A DNA stretch of 64,000 nt from a bacterium (lineage in GTDB: Bacteria > Krumholzibacteriota > Krumholzibacteriia > Krumholzibacteriales > Krumholzibacteriaceae), in contig CP070727.1 in NCBI GenBank assembly GCA_020350885.1, forward strand, positions 2,676,114 through 2,740,113. Direction: 5' to 3'. This document shows, piece by piece, positions 1-11,600 of the stretch. Under the pieces are notes generated by a model. That model did no database searches and was not told the origin of the DNA. It saw only the letters and a list, made by a program, of their open reading frames with translations. The translations under genes and the position numbers were made by a program. Within the stretch, counting starts at the first letter, position 1, and each line of letters begins with the position of its first letter.

Positions 1-983
1 GCCACGCCCCGTTCCGCGCACAGTACGGCCGCATCGTACGCCGAGAGTCCGTACTCCGTCCGGAAACGACGCTCGCGCTCGAGCGCGAGCTCGGGTATCG
101 TCGCCCGCAGCTCGTCCGTCCAATCCGTATCGATCCCGAGGGGCATAAGGTCCGGCTCCGGAAAGTACCGGTAATCGTGCGCATACTCCTTGCTCCGCAT
201 GGTAACGAGGCGCTTCCGTGCTGCGTCCCAGAGGTTCGTGACCTGCTTGACCGTACCGCCTCGCTCCAGTATCTCCTCCTGGCGTTCGATCTCGAACCTG
301 ATTCCCAGCTCGACGGCCTTGAAGGAATTGAGGTTCTTGATCTCCGTCTTCGTGCCCATCCTCGTTTCCCCACGGGGCCTGACAGATACATTAACGTCAC
401 AGCGCAGGGATCCCTCCTCCATGTTACCGTCACAGATCCCCAGGTATCTCACTATCTGGCGCAGCCTGTCGAGATACACCCCCGCTTCCTCCGGTGAACG
501 GATATCGGGCCGGCTCACGATCTCGATGAGCGGAACACCGCAGCGGTTGAAATCGATGAGGGTGGCGCCCTCCGCTTCGTGCACGAGCTTCCCCGCATCA
601 TCCTCGAGATGTATCCGCTCGATCCCAATACGGCGGGAACCTCCGGCGTGCTCGATCTCGATGTAGCCGTCCTCGCAGAGCGGCTTATCGAACATCGAGA
701 TCTGATAGTTCTTCGGACAATCAGGATAGAAATAGTTTTTCCGTGCGAAAACGCTGCGAGAGGCGATGCGGCAATTCGTGGCGAGCCCCATGCGGATCGC
801 CATTGTGACCGCCCTGCGGTTCAGAACTGGAAGCGCCCCCGGAAGTCCGAGACACACGGGACAAACCTGTGTATTCGGCTCGGCTCCGAAGGTCGTCGGG
901 CAGCTACAGTAGATCTTGCTGGCAGTTAGTAGCTGGGCATGGACCTCGAGACCTATAACCGGTTCGTATTTGCCACGAGACAC
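1..983 (-). CDS. gatB: Asp-tRNA(Asn)/Glu-tRNA(Gln) amidotransferase subunit B, partial
   Basis: Transamidase subunit that binds misacylated Glu-tRNA(Gln) or Asp-tRNA(Asn) and couples GatA-derived ammonia to amide formation. The C-terminus lies beyond the left edge; 327 codons are visible without interruption. I translated the minus strand by hand: the N-terminus reads [17 protein letters not shown], followed by the Cys-rich stretch YCSC...[13 protein letters not shown], the [18 protein letters not shown] core motif and, late in the window, [12 protein letters not shown], all diagnostic of the GatB/GatE family. The start is GTG at 983, with GGGGTGA a few bases upstream, 18 nt after the gatA stop. 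It is the last visible gene of gatC-gatA-gatB. Its presence implies indirect routes to Gln-tRNA and/or Asn-tRNA. Confidence 0.95.
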   Translation of the reverse strand, partial: MSRGKYEPVIGLEVHAQLLTASKIYCSCPTTFGAEPNTQVCPVCLGLPGALPVLNRRAVTMAIRMGLATNCRIASRSVFARKNYFYPDCPKNYQISMFDKPLCEDGYIEIEHAGGSRRIGIERIHLEDDAGKLVHEAEGATLIDFNRCGVPLIEIVSRPDIRSPEEAGVYLDRLRQIVRYLGICDGNMEEGSLRCDVNVSVRPRGETRMGTKTEIKNLNSFKAVELGIRFEIERQEEILERGGTVKQVTNLWDAARKRLVTMRSKEYAHDYRYFPEPDLMPLGIDTDWTDELRATIPELALERERRFRTEYGLSAYDAAVLCAERGV

Positions 984-1001
984 CAAATCACCCCGTTCGT
1001 G

Positions 1002-2456
1002 TCAACAACCGCATCTATGGTTCATCCGAAAACCGTACATCCTCTCAAGTCCCATTGCACCGCGCACGAGAGTCTGCTCCCTCCCGGCGCCGGCCCTGAG
1101 CTGCATGCCGATCGGCAATCCTCCCGGCGAGAGTCCGGCCGGAACCGATATCGCCGGCATTCCGGCGATGTTGGCGGGCGTCGTAAATATGTCCGAGAGG
1201 TACATCGCAATCGGATCGTCGATCCGTTCACCGAGCTTGAACGCCGGTGTCGGTGAAGTCGGAAGGAGAACCAGATCGACACGTTCGAAAATCCGTCCGA
1301 AGTACTCGAAGATCATCGCCTTGACCTGCTGTGCCTTCGCGTAGTAAGCATCGTAGTAACCGGCCGAGAGAACATAGGTGCCGAGCAGTATCCGCCGCTT
1401 CACCTCCTCACCGAATCCGTCTCCTCTCGTTTGCTCGTACATATCGGCCAGCGAGTCTGAGGGACTGCGGTATCCGTACCTGACACCGTCGTACCTCGCC
1501 AGATTCGACGATGCCTCCGCATTGGCGATCACGTAGTAACAGGCGATCGCCGTCTCCATTCCGGGAAGATCAACTTCCTCGATCACAACCCCTTCGGCAC
1601 GCAGCTCCCCGAGCGTGCGGTTCATGACCTCTCTGATGGATGGATCCATCTCCCATTCCGCCATGGCCGCCGGAATCCCTATCCGCAGGCCGTCGAGACC
1701 GTCGTCGAGACCGGCGACGAGTTCCGGTGCGGAGCCCGGCAAACTCGTCGCATCTCTCGCATCGTGACCCGAGAGCACCTGCATTGTGATCGCAGAGTCA
1801 CGGACATCCCGAGCGATCGGGCCGATCTGGTCCAGGCTGCTCGCGAAGGCGACGAGGCCGTAGCGCGAGATACGTCCGTAGCTACCCTTGATTCCCACCA
1901 CACCACAGAAACTCGCCGGCTGCCTGATCGACCCACCCGTATCGGAGCCGAGGGCGACCGGTACCATACCGGCCGCAACCGCAGCGGCCGACCCGCCACT
2001 CGAACCGCCGGGGGCATATTCGAGGTTCCATGGATTGCGGGTGATATGAAATGCCGAGTTCTCGGTCGACGATCCCATGGCGAACTCGTCGAGGTTCGTC
2101 TTGCCGATGATGACGGCACCGGCATCTATCAGGCGATCCACGACGGTTGCGTTGTAGGGAGGACGGTACCCTTCGAGTATCTTCGATGCACAGGTCGTCG
2201 GATGGCCCCGCATGCATATGTTATCCTTCACCGCCACCGGCACACCGAAGAGCGGCCGCCCGTCCGGATTACCACCCTCGAGCTCGCGCGCCCTTGCCAG
2301 AGCATCGTCGGCGGAGAGATGGAGAAATGCCCGGACCGAAGTATCCTTCTTCCCTGCGTTATCGAGGTACGCACGAACGACCTCGACCGGACTGACCGCG
2401 CGCTTTCCGTAAAGCCCCTGCAGCTCGGGAATAGATAATGCAGTGAGATCATCCAT
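1002..2456 (-). CDS. gatA: Asp-tRNA(Asn)/Glu-tRNA(Gln) amidotransferase subunit A
   Basis: Glutaminase subunit of GatCAB, an amidase-signature enzyme that releases ammonia from glutamine. It is 484 aa from the preferred start. The amidase Lys-cisSer-Ser triad is visible: Lys77 in VAVKDN, Ser152 in GGSSGGS and Ser176 in [10 protein letters not shown], spaced exactly as in characterised GatA. The start is ATG 2456 ([12 protein letters not shown]), which matches the family N-terminus and has CGAGG upstream; the frame is open to another ATG at 2498, which would overlap the gatC stop and add 14 residues. It lies between gatC and gatB in one operon. Confidence 0.95.
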   Translation of the reverse strand: MDDLTALSIPELQGLYGKRAVSPVEVVRAYLDNAGKKDTSVRAFLHLSADDALARARELEGGNPDGRPLFGVPVAVKDNICMRGHPTTCASKILEGYRPPYNATVVDRLIDAGAVIIGKTNLDEFAMGSSTENSAFHITRNPWNLEYAPGGSSGGSAAAVAAGMVPVALGSDTGGSIRQPASFCGVVGIKGSYGRISRYGLVAFASSLDQIGPIARDVRDSAITMQVLSGHDARDATSLPGSAPELVAGLDDGLDGLRIGIPAAMAEWEMDPSIREVMNRTLGELRAEGVVIEEVDLPGMETAIACYYVIANAEASSNLARYDGVRYGYRSPSDSLADMYEQTRGDGFGEEVKRRILLGTYVLSAGYYDAYYAKAQQVKAMIFEYFGRIFERVDLVLLPTSPTPAFKLGERIDDPIAMYLSDIFTTPANIAGMPAISVPAGLSPGGLPIGMQLRAGAGREQTLVRGAMGLERMYGFRMNHRCGC

Positions 2457-2487
2457 ACTGAAGCCTCGATTCACGGGAAACTCGCCG

Positions 2488-2787
2488 TCATGTCCCATCG
2501 GTCTCGATCACCGGTGGTACCCGAAACAGCCCCTTATCGCTATCCGGCGATCCGGCCAGCGCCTCATCCCGTTCCAGGCAATCACCTACCTCGTCTTCCC
2601 GGAGGTTCTGCGCCACCTCGAGCACATACAATCGGGGGGAATAGCCCGAGGTATCGACCTCCTGGAGGCGGCGAACGAACCCGATGATTCTCGACAGCTG
2701 CACCCTGAGCCTCTCCCGCGACTCCTCACTTACTCTCACCCGTGCCAGCCGTTCGATATGCTCGAGTTCGCTCCCCTCGAGATCCAT
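2488..2787 (-). CDS. gatC: Asp-tRNA(Asn)/Glu-tRNA(Gln) amidotransferase subunit C
   Basis: Small GatCAB subunit (99 aa) that wraps around GatA and stabilises the complex. The sequence starts MDLEGSELEHIERLARVRVSEE, the usual GatC opening, and ends with the conserved proline-rich tail FRVPPVIETD. The frame is open further upstream (to 2880), but ATG 2787 is preceded by AAAGGAG with 8-nt spacing and fits family length, so it is the chosen start. First gene of gatCAB. Confidence 0.93.
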   Translation of the reverse strand: MDLEGSELEHIERLARVRVSEESRERLRVQLSRIIGFVRRLQEVDTSGYSPRLYVLEVAQNLREDEVGDCLERDEALAGSPDSDKGLFRVPPVIETDGT

Positions 2788-2930
2788 CTCATCCGCTCCT
2801 TTCATACCATCACCGCAGGATATTTCAAAAACTGGCGGCCACACACGACCCGATACCCATAACTGCGTGATCCGTTCCAACGCGAAGGATCCGGCCTTGT
2901 AAAACCGTAAAGGATAAAATCGTGCGTAAG

Positions 2931-2959
2931 AGGTTACTTGTATATATGTTGAGTGTCAA
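2931..2959 (-). promoter_or_regulatory. Sigma-70-like promoter of gatCAB
   Basis: Minus-strand TTGACA (2959-2954), 17-bp spacer, TAACCT (2936-2931). The -35 is perfect and the -10 weak. It would give a leader of about 135 nt before gatC. It sits between the pcrA stop and gatC, the only room for an operon promoter. Confidence 0.5.
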
Positions 2960-3022
2960 CGGGGTAAATTCCGTATCTACCATCCCAGCGACATCGTGTA
3001 TCCATTTCCGGGAAACGGTCGA

Positions 3023-5185
3023 CTACCGCAGGAATTGAAACGGGGCGTAGAGTGCCAGGAACTTCTTCTCCCCCGCACCGGGGAAATAGACGGTAACCCG
3101 CATGTCACGGCCCGAACCTTCCACCTTGCGGATTGTCCCTTGCCCGTAAGTCGGATGCAACACATCCGCACCTACATAGAACCGTTTGCTCTGAACAACG
3201 ATCTCCTGCTCTTGGGGGGCGGACCGCGCATCGATTGATTTGAAAAGCTCCTGACCGGCCCGCGTCATCCTGCTCTCCGAGGTCACCTCGACATGCTCCA
3301 TCGGGATCTCATCGAGAAACCGCGACGGTTTGTTTCCCGTCCAGTTACCAAACCGCAACCTATTCGCCGATGAAAAGAGAAAGAGCCTCTCCTTTGCCCT
3401 CGTCATACCGACGTACAGGAGCCGACGCTCCTCCTCGAGCTCTTCGTCATCCTCGAAACTCGAATAATGAGGGAGCAAACCGTCCTCGAGCCCCGTGATC
3501 AGTACCGCCCGGTATTCGAGCCCCTTCGAATTATGCAGGGTCATGAGTGCTACGGTCTCCTCGGCCTTGAGTGTATCGATGTCACTGATGAGAGCGATCT
3601 CCTCGAGAAACGAAGCCAGACGCGGATCCTTGGCCGTCAATGCAAACCGATGCGTTTCTACGAGCAGCTCCTCGACATTCTCCAGCCTCGTCTGCGCGGT
3701 TTTCGGATCCTCCTGCAGATACTCACGGTAGCCGGTCCGGTCGATGATCTCAACAAGTACATCGTGCGCCGTGGCCTTTCGGGCCATGAGCTCCAGGGTT
3801 GCGATGAGCTTGGTAAATTCCTCCACCCGCTCCCTCTGTAACTTCGGTACCTCGGTGAGGCCCCCTTTTTTCCTGAGCGAGAGACTCAGGCTCGCCGTTC
3901 CGGCAGCCTTCTCGATCCGCTCGAGCGTCACCTTGCCGATCCCGCGGCGTGGCACGTTCACGACGCGCCTGAAATTGACATCGTCCCGCGGGTTGTTGAC
4001 CAACTTGAGATACCCGAGTAGATCCTTTATCTCCCGGCGTTCATAGAAACGCACGCCACCGATAATCTGGTATGGCAGTCCGCCGTGCCTGAGAGCGCTC
4101 TCGAGCGCACGCGACTGCGCATGCGTCCGGTAGAGCAGCGCAATCTCGCTCCGCTTGAATCCGGAACGGATGAGATCGATAATTGTTTCCCTGACGGATC
4201 GGGCCTCCTCGATCTCATCATCCGCAAAGAAGAGTTGCAGGCACTCACCCTCGCCCTTACTGGACCAGAGGTTTTTCCCTTTCCTTCCTTTGTTGTATGC
4301 GATCAATTCGTTGGCAGCCTTCAAAACGCGGTTCGTCGAGCGGTAATTCTCCTCGAGCCGGACCGTCACCGTGTCATCGTACACCCGGTCAAACTGGAGA
4401 ATGTTCTCCACCGTCGCACCGCGCCACCCGTAGATTGCCTGATCGTCGTCGCCCACGACGAACAGGTTACCATGCTGGGATGCGAGCGCATCGATCATGA
4501 CCATCTGGATCGCATTCGTATCCTGGAACTCGTCGACCAGCACATAGCGGAATTGCCGTGCGTAACGTTCCTTCACCTTCGGGTGTACCGTAAAGAGTTC
4601 GACGACCCTCGTGATGAGGTCATCGAAATCCAATGCATTGCACTTCTGCAGCTCGCCGCTGTAGCGCTGGTAGACCTGGGCATGCAGCTCCTCGACTGTA
4701 TCCCGTGCATGCTTCAGCGCCTCGCCGGGTGGCACGAGCGCGTTCTTCCACCGAGAGATCCTGTTCCTGATGAGCGAGGGTGGGTGCTCATCGAGCCGCC
4801 ACTCCTTACCTTTGACGATGTCCCTCACCAGCGAAAGGGAATCGTCCTCGTCGAATATGGCAAAGTTATTACCGAATCCGATATGCTTCGCCTCCCTGCG
4901 AAGTATTCGCACACCGGTTGCATGAAAGGTGCCGACCCAGAAAGGCAGGTCTTTGCGGGCCAGAAGACGCTCGACCCGCGAGCGCATCTCACCGGCCGCC
5001 TTGTTCGTAAAGGTGAAGGCGAGGATCCTCGCCGGAGACACCCGTATTTTCTCGATGAGATAGGCGATCCGCTCCGTAAGCACTCTCGTCTTGCCGCTGC
5101 CTGCCCCCGCCAGCACCAGCACATGACCCTCCGTGGCCATGACCGCTTTACGCTGGGGGGGATTGAGTTCCCTCAAACCGGACAT
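3023..5185 (-). CDS. pcrA: UvrD/PcrA/Rep-family DNA helicase
   Basis: Superfamily 1A 3'-5' DNA helicase, 720 aa, the usual PcrA/UvrD size, acting in repair and in removing RecA or stalled forks. Seen: Q motif LNPPQRKAV, Walker A AGAGSGKT (residues 26-33), motif II VDEFQDTN, motif III GDDDQAIYGWRGA, the 2B-domain region, motif V TLHNSKGLEYRAV and motif VI VGMTRAKERLFLF. The last 50 residues (GADVLHPTYGQGTIRKVEG...) are the PcrA-type C-terminal Tudor-like domain that contacts RNA polymerase. The start ATG 5185 begins MSGLRELNPPQ; a weak AAGG is upstream. PcrA and UvrD cannot be separated from sequence alone. Confidence 0.95.
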   Translation of the reverse strand: MSGLRELNPPQRKAVMATEGHVLVLAGAGSGKTRVLTERIAYLIEKIRVSPARILAFTFTNKAAGEMRSRVERLLARKDLPFWVGTFHATGVRILRREAKHIGFGNNFAIFDEDDSLSLVRDIVKGKEWRLDEHPPSLIRNRISRWKNALVPPGEALKHARDTVEELHAQVYQRYSGELQKCNALDFDDLITRVVELFTVHPKVKERYARQFRYVLVDEFQDTNAIQMVMIDALASQHGNLFVVGDDDQAIYGWRGATVENILQFDRVYDDTVTVRLEENYRSTNRVLKAANELIAYNKGRKGKNLWSSKGEGECLQLFFADDEIEEARSVRETIIDLIRSGFKRSEIALLYRTHAQSRALESALRHGGLPYQIIGGVRFYERREIKDLLGYLKLVNNPRDDVNFRRVVNVPRRGIGKVTLERIEKAAGTASLSLSLRKKGGLTEVPKLQRERVEEFTKLIATLELMARKATAHDVLVEIIDRTGYREYLQEDPKTAQTRLENVEELLVETHRFALTAKDPRLASFLEEIALISDIDTLKAEETVALMTLHNSKGLEYRAVLITGLEDGLLPHYSSFEDDEELEEERRLLYVGMTRAKERLFLFSSANRLRFGNWTGNKPSRFLDEIPMEHVEVTSESRMTRAGQELFKSIDARSAPQEQEIVVQSKRFYVGADVLHPTYGQGTIRKVEGSGRDMRVTVYFPGAGEKKFLALYAPFQFLR

Positions 5186-5233
5186 ATAACGCTGCCTTGG
5201 TTACAAATCGGGGTGCCGGAGCCGCGCCCTCGG

Positions 5234-8200
5234 TTAAAACATCGGCCCCAGGAAGAAATGGAACATCGATTTGCCCGTCCTCGAAAAGTCAGTCGGCCAG
5301 GCGAGCTGGAAGTTGAGAATCAGGAAACCGAAACGCATGTAAAATCCGAGCCCGAAATCACTATAGAATTCGAGACCGCGTATTCTACGCGATTTCACAT
5401 CCAGAGGCTCCTCGACATACCTTCCCTTTCCATAGACGGCGCCGCTGTCGAGGAAAACCGTACCGCCGATATTACGGATCCCCCAGCGGCCCGGCCAGCC
5501 GAAAATGATCGCATCAACGAGGGGATAGCGGTACTCCAGATTGAACAGGAGCATGCGCGGTCCCGAAAACTGCAAATAATCGTACCCGCGCATCGTGAGC
5601 GGCCCCCCCAGGAAGAAATAGCGTTGATCGAGGCTATCCGCCTCGCTGATCGCACCGATCGCCCTAAAGGCAAGGTAATTGCGGTAAAAGAGCGGTAGAT
5701 ACTTCCGGTAATCGAAGAGTGCCGTCCAGCGTGAAATATCTTCGCTCGAGAAGGAGATCGCACGTCCCACGCTCAGCAACCAGCGTGAACCGATGACCGG
5801 ACCGAAGGAACCGTAGTAGGCCGTATCGTGCACGAGCGAGATTGTCGGCTGGAACAGACGCTTAGTCGATCTTTCACCAGGCACGATAATAAAGTTATCC
5901 GGGTCGGATGGATCGGGTTCGAGACGATCGAAGAACTCCCGTTCGGAAATGAAGCCCTGGAATTCGAGGTCCAGACGGGTGAAGGTCGAGAACGGAAAGC
6001 TCACCAGCCCGAACGCACCGTAGTTGCGCTCGGTGAATACCCGGTAGTCGATAAACGTTTCACCGACGGACGAGACACGTGAGCTGAGATAGTTCTTGAA
6101 CTGGAATATACCAAAGGCGTAATCGATCCGCTTCTTCAGGTAGTAGTACGACAACAGGAGATCACTATCCTCGAACGACCGGTAGATATTGAAGGCAAGA
6201 TAGATATGATGGTCACCCAGCAGATCGCTGAAGGCGATCTGGTTAACGAGGCCGAATCCGAATCCTGTGGAGAAAAACACACCCATGCCGTTTCCGACAT
6301 AATCCGGAGAAAATTTGACACTGTACGGCTTGACCGTTCCGATCTCCTTGCGCACTCGAGCCCGGATGGCCTCGAGAGTATCGGGATGGATATCCTCCTT
6401 CGAATCCTCGTCAATGACGATGTCGGGTGGGCGTTCCTCTACTCCAGCGGGACCCAGGAGATCCTCCGGCCTCCTGATGCCTGTGCCAATCCGATCCGCC
6501 TCCACACTTCCCTCGATCACGAAATCCTCTTCTTCATCAGGCTCTCCTGCTGCAACCGTTCCGATCGGAACCTGCAACGTGTCGGTGTCGATTCTCTGAA
6601 ATGCGTCGAGCGTATCAACTCCCTCTGCGGACACAGTATCTCCCGCTCCCGATACATCCAGCTCATCTATCTGCGGGGCTGCGATATCTGAAATCGCCAT
6701 GAATGGACCACCCGTTGAGTAAGCGATCTTCGACTTCTCCGTAAACGCCTCCATGACGAAGATATCATAGCCCGCGGATGTGAAGGCGGTAAAGGCGAGA
6801 CGGTCCTTAACCTTGGAATAGGAGGGCGAGAAGAGACCTCCGAGAACATCCGTAAACCGATGGTAGTTGCCGGTATCGAGCCCCCCCCGGTAAAGGTTGT
6901 TGACGCCATCCTCGTTCGACGTGAATATGATCTCTTTCCCATCAGCGGTGATGATCGGATCCCGATCGTCTCCCGGAGTGCGAAGCAGCGGCATCGTCTC
7001 TCCCGTCGCAACGTCGACGCCCCAGATGTCGCAGACGATTTCGAGAACGTTGTTCTGGGCATACGAATCGAGGTTCGTGAGGCGTTCCACGCCTGCCTCA
7101 TCCAGCAGAAATGCAGGCTGTATCGCCGGCAGGGGATACCGGCAGTATGCCAGCTTGGTACCGTCGGGAAACCATGCCGGATCTTTTTCGTCATCCACGT
7201 CATCCGTGATCTGCTCGAGCCGTCCGCTTCCGAGATAGTACTGATACAGATCCGTCTGCCCCATGGTTGTTCCGACGAGTGCGATCCTGTCACCGTCAGG
7301 CGACCAGGCCGGGCTGTAGAAGAAATCGAGAGGCAGTTCGACCTCTTCGAGTATCTTCCCCCCGGGAACACTCATGATAAAGAGCCGTTCATCCCCGTGC
7401 GACTTGGCGACGAATGCGATACTTGTACCGTCGGGACTGTACGTCAGTTTCGATGTCATGCTGCGGATCGACTCGAATCTGGTCGATATCGACCCTATGA
7501 GCAGCTTCTTCTCCACCTTACCCGTAAGCGCATTCATCAAGTAGATACCGTCCAGGCCCTTTCTATCGGAATAGTAAACGATATACTCACCATCGGGAGA
7601 GAATACCGGCTTCGTATTCATGTAGTGGTGATCCTTCATATGGTCTGTCATGCGTCTCCCGTAGTACCCTGCCTCTTTCTTGTCGGCGTACAGAGGCCAG
7701 TATGTACGACGCATGGCCTTCTTCCACTCCTTGCTGAGCTCCTGTGTCGTGATTCCCAGCGTCGACTTGAGTGCAAGCTCCATGGAGCGCTGATGGTGGA
7801 GATGATCCATGATCTCGACGACCTTCTCGGGACCGTATGTCTCGTTGATGAAGCTAACGGCCGCCTGTCCGGATTTATAGACCATGTATCCGCCGGTGAA
7901 ATCGAGATCGTAAAGGTAATCGAACACCGTTGCATCCCGCATGAACATCGCTGCTTCATCCGTGTACCCGACGGAGTAATACTCCGCCAGTCCCTCGGCG
8001 AACCAGAGCGGTATCTGAAAGAGGAGGTTCCGTGAGAACACAGACTTCAGGAGACTCCCGTACACTATATCAAAGGTGAAGATGTGGACGAGCTCGTGTA
8101 TGGTCGTGTGGGCAAAGTCGACGTTCGAGCCGCCGTAATGCAGAACCATCCGTTTCCGAAGTGGTTCAGCGAAGGCCTGAACCCCCTCGCTGATGATATC

Positions 8201-8554
8201 CCACGTCACGTTGGTCTGCTGAAAATCGGAATGGCTTCCATACAGCACGATGGGGATGCGCCAAGCGATATTGTGTGAGAAATCATTTGAAATCTTGTCG
8301 TATCCGTATTCGAGGATTGCAGCGGTACGGGCCGCCAGATCACGGTACCCGTTATTGAAATGTATATCGAAGTGCGGTGTCTTGAGCACCTGCCACTTGA
8401 AATCCTTGTACTGAACCTTATTCTTGCCGAACCACGATGTCTGTGCCCGAAGGGAGATCGATCCCAAGAGTAATACAAGTGTCGCGAGAACAACACCTGT
8501 AACGAATCTCTGGTACCTTTGTCTTACCACACATACCTCCCGGACTCTGTTCAC
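5234..8554 (-). CDS. Gluzincin-like peptidase + TolB-type propeller + outer-membrane barrel protein
   Basis: A 1106-aa envelope protein. A signal peptide (residues 1-38, ending SLRAQ) is followed by a metallopeptidase-MA-like domain with the zinc motif HELVH (153-157) and a downstream EGLAEY glutamate (187-192). Then come several WD40-like/PD40 (TolB-type) blades with FSPDGEYIVYYSDR, YSPDGTSIAFVA, WSPDGDRIALVG, WFPDGTKLAYC and TADGKEIIFTS. A low-complexity acidic linker (about 640-740) leads to a C-terminal ~350-residue beta-barrel of the BamA/TamA surface-antigen type (FLGGPLTMRGYDYLQF; ends in aromatic FHFFLGPMF). Function is not known. The barrel should sit in the outer membrane with propeller and peptidase in the periplasm. 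It lies 48 bp downstream of tamB, probably in the same operon, suggesting a role in outer-membrane assembly or proteolytic quality control. Confidence 0.85.
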   Translation of the reverse strand: MNRVREVCVVRQRYQRFVTGVVLATLVLLLGSISLRAQTSWFGKNKVQYKDFKWQVLKTPHFDIHFNNGYRDLAARTAAILEYGYDKISNDFSHNIAWRIPIVLYGSHSDFQQTNVTWDIISEGVQAFAEPLRKRMVLHYGGSNVDFAHTTIHELVHIFTFDIVYGSLLKSVFSRNLLFQIPLWFAEGLAEYYSVGYTDEAAMFMRDATVFDYLYDLDFTGGYMVYKSGQAAVSFINETYGPEKVVEIMDHLHHQRSMELALKSTLGITTQELSKEWKKAMRRTYWPLYADKKEAGYYGRRMTDHMKDHHYMNTKPVFSPDGEYIVYYSDRKGLDGIYLMNALTGKVEKKLLIGSISTRFESIRSMTSKLTYSPDGTSIAFVAKSHGDERLFIMSVPGGKILEEVELPLDFFYSPAWSPDGDRIALVGTTMGQTDLYQYYLGSGRLEQITDDVDDEKDPAWFPDGTKLAYCRYPLPAIQPAFLLDEAGVERLTNLDSYAQNNVLEIVCDIWGVDVATGETMPLLRTPGDDRDPIITADGKEIIFTSNEDGVNNLYRGGLDTGNYHRFTDVLGGLFSPSYSKVKDRLAFTAFTSAGYDIFVMEAFTEKSKIAYSTGGPFMAISDIAAPQIDELDVSGAGDTVSAEGVDTLDAFQRIDTDTLQVPIGTVAAGEPDEEEDFVIEGSVEADRIGTGIRRPEDLLGPAGVEERPPDIVIDEDSKEDIHPDTLEAIRARVRKEIGTVKPYSVKFSPDYVGNGMGVFFSTGFGFGLVNQIAFSDLLGDHHIYLAFNIYRSFEDSDLLLSYYYLKKRIDYAFGIFQFKNYLSSRVSSVGETFIDYRVFTERNYGAFGLVSFPFSTFTRLDLEFQGFISEREFFDRLEPDPSDPDNFIIVPGERSTKRLFQPTISLVHDTAYYGSFGPVIGSRWLLSVGRAISFSSEDISRWTALFDYRKYLPLFYRNYLAFRAIGAISEADSLDQRYFFLGGPLTMRGYDYLQFSGPRMLLFNLEYRYPLVDAIIFGWPGRWGIRNIGGTVFLDSGAVYGKGRYVEEPLDVKSRRIRGLEFYSDFGLGFYMRFGFLILNFQLAWPTDFSRTGKSMFHFFLGPMF

Positions 8555-8602
8555 TCTATAAGATGAAAAATCCCCGTTCAGAACTCAAGGCCTTTTCAGA
8601 TG

Positions 8603-11600
8603 CTAGAACTCCCATCTCAGTTTGATGTCGACATTGATTTCATCCGTGCTTCTTCTACTCTTTGCCTGGAGCACCTTCTCCGAATGCCTGATTATCTCTG
8701 ATCGCAGCAGAAAAAGATCGCTTATCCGGTATTCCACCTCTATCTGCCTCGCCGTCGAGATAGAGAGCCCTTGCTTGAACTTGACGTAGAGACCCTCGGA
8801 GAGGTACTTACCGACAGCGATCATTGTCTCCTTCTCACCGAGCGTTCCATCGGTCGTCCCTGTCCCCCCCGTCGACTCCAATTCTATCGTGATCCCCTCC
8901 ATCTGTGAATTGAGAAGTCGCTCGATATAGTTCGCAGCGAGGCTCTGAGCCGTGCTCAGCGCATCCCAGCTCGTACCGGATCCACCGGCCGAGCCGAGGA
9001 AGCCACCACCGAGCATCTTCCATATATCGGTCTGGCTGTACCCGGGATCCTCGTGAGTGAGGACCAACCGCGGCTCGACGTCATCCTGCGTCCAGGTGAG
9101 GTTGAGAAATATCTTCCGGCCTTCGGGATCCCGGGTTTCCGCCTCGATATCGACGACGGGCCTGAAGCCGCCGGCGTGCACAAAGTCGAGTGTTCCCGAG
9201 CGGACCCTGAATTTGTTGTTATAGATAGTGTACCATCCCCGGATCAGGTTCAATCTGCCCCGCAAATACATTCCCCGTTGGTCGTGATAGAGTGTGATCC
9301 TCCCCTGCAGCTCGACATTCGCATCGGGGGTCTTGAGCCAGGTGTTGCCGGGGACCTCCAAATCGACGGCGGCGTACCACGAAGGCGGCGCCATCGTGCT
9401 CGATGGCTCTCGTGAGGCGAGTTCTCCGAGATCGTAGTAGACTTCGGCACGCTTCACTTCGATATTGCCGCCGAGCACCGGTATCGTTCGGCCAGATTCG
9501 ATCCGGGAACCGATAGAGAGCTCGCCACTCACGATCGATAGGATATCGGGGATGCTGGCGATAAGAAAATCGTCCAGGTATGCCTTCACGCTGTACTGGC
9601 GCGGCTTCCATCCCCGGAGTGTCATCCACCCGTTGCAGCTGAAGGAACCTTCCTTGCCCTCCCTTCCGTTCATTTCCGTGATGGTAATGAGCGTATCTTC
9701 GATCTTCACCGTTGCCCTGACGTTACTGAAATTCTCCTCCATCCCGGCTATCCTGAATCCGGCATCCAGAAGGTCGACACCACCTATGATCTTCGGGTTC
9801 TCTACCGTTCCGGCAACCAAGAATCCGACGGCAAACCGTCCATGTGCCTCGGCGAAATAATCGGTCATCTCCGTGATACTCGAGATATCCCCTTCCGGAA
9901 TCGTCATCTGTACCGAAATGGATCCGATCCGGTCGATCCCATAGAACCAGTAGCTCGCTCTCATGGGAATCGTACCCGAGAAGGTGCCGTACTCTCCCGA
10001 AAGCACATCTATCGTGCCGGCAAATGTGGCCTGTTCCTTTCCTATAGAAGCAGTGAGGTCGAGCGACGGTATTCTGAACGAATTCACCGATAGATCCCGT
10101 ATGCTCCCGTCGATTTTCAGTTCCGGGTGAACGAGTGAATCGGTACACGATATATCACCGGTGAACGAGCCTCCCGTAAACGGTCCCAGCCCGAGAGGCC
10201 GCAATATGGGTGAGAGTGTCAGGTCTCTGCACCGGAGGTTCATATCTACCTCCGACCTTCTTAGGGATCCCCGGAGATCGGAATACAGCTCATCGATATG
10301 CGCACCCCATATGCTACCCTCGAGGTTCAGGAAGCCGGTACGAGAGGCGACTGCGAGTGAATCGATAGTATACATGCCGTCGGTGTACCGGACATCGAAG
10401 TAACATGTATCGAAGGGAATCGTGTCGAACGAGCCCTCAAGTGCACGAATATGTACGTGCACATCAGGATCGTTCTTTTCACCATGGCAATCGATAAATC
10501 CCTCTGCGTCACCGTCTATGGGTGTTGAGAGTAATCCTGCACGGTTCAACAGGACCATTCCCAGCCGTTCGAAACGTGCTTTTCCATCAACACGCCCCGA
10601 TGCTCGATTATATGTGCCGTCGAGATACAGCGCCCCCTCGCGCGAATGCAACTGAAGATCAACGAAGCGGTATGTCGAATCATCGATGAGCACCGTGAAT
10701 TCCCCTCCGCTCGTCCATTGCTCGTCAAGCGAGAGTATCGAGATCTCGCCGAGATGAATCGATGTAACATCTCCGTCGGCGGCTATCTCACCGATCATCT
10801 CAGCATCGAATCCTTCGCGTGCGAGGTGCAGCCGTTTGATATGCGTTACGCCATCGAGGTATTCGATAGAGAATACCGGTGATGCAAAATCCCATACTGC
10901 AACATGACAGCTGTCCCCGTTCAGATCGAAATAGACCTCGTAATCATCGTTCTTACGGATTATGAAATTGACCTTTCCGGACGGTACGAATATATTCCCA
11001 TAATCGAAATGCAAGGCAGAACCGTTCGCCCTGATGTCCCACGCATCGAAGGTACCCTCCCAGATTCCGTTGAGAACCAGATCTGACCGGTAATCCTCGA
11101 TATTGAAATAGGGAAAGATTGTGTCTTCGCGCGCACAGCTCAGGTCGAAGAAAAAACGCATAGCCCCGTTATCACTGATCCAGCCGTTCGAACTCACCGT
11201 ATGAGTCGGATATCCCAATTCTATGCGATCGAGATATAGTGTATCGCTTCCGTACCGCCCGTCGATTGAACCATTCTCAAAGGGAAACCCGACAAAATGT
11301 CCGCCCCTTTCGAGATCCAACGAAAAGCGTGCGCTTCCATCGAGGGGATAATACGTCAGCAGGACGTGGCCGGTGAGATCGGTCTCGGGCATCTCCCGTC
11401 CCGGCACAAAGCTCGCCGAAAGATCCACAGCCTCTGCATCCAAATCGAGATCCAGGATCTCCGGATCTCCGGCCGCATACAATCCCTTCCCCCTCACGAA
11501 TGCCCCGTTGCACAGTCCCTCATAGGAATTGAACTCGACCCGCCGCCCTGTCCACGTTAAGTCGATTGCGAACTCACTAAATGCGTACCCGGAAAAGATA

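Noticed and set aside
4085..5698. 537-aa plus-strand open frame opposite the helicase and the barrel gene
   Set aside because: It spans antisense of two clear genes and has no motif or RBS; a composition artefact.
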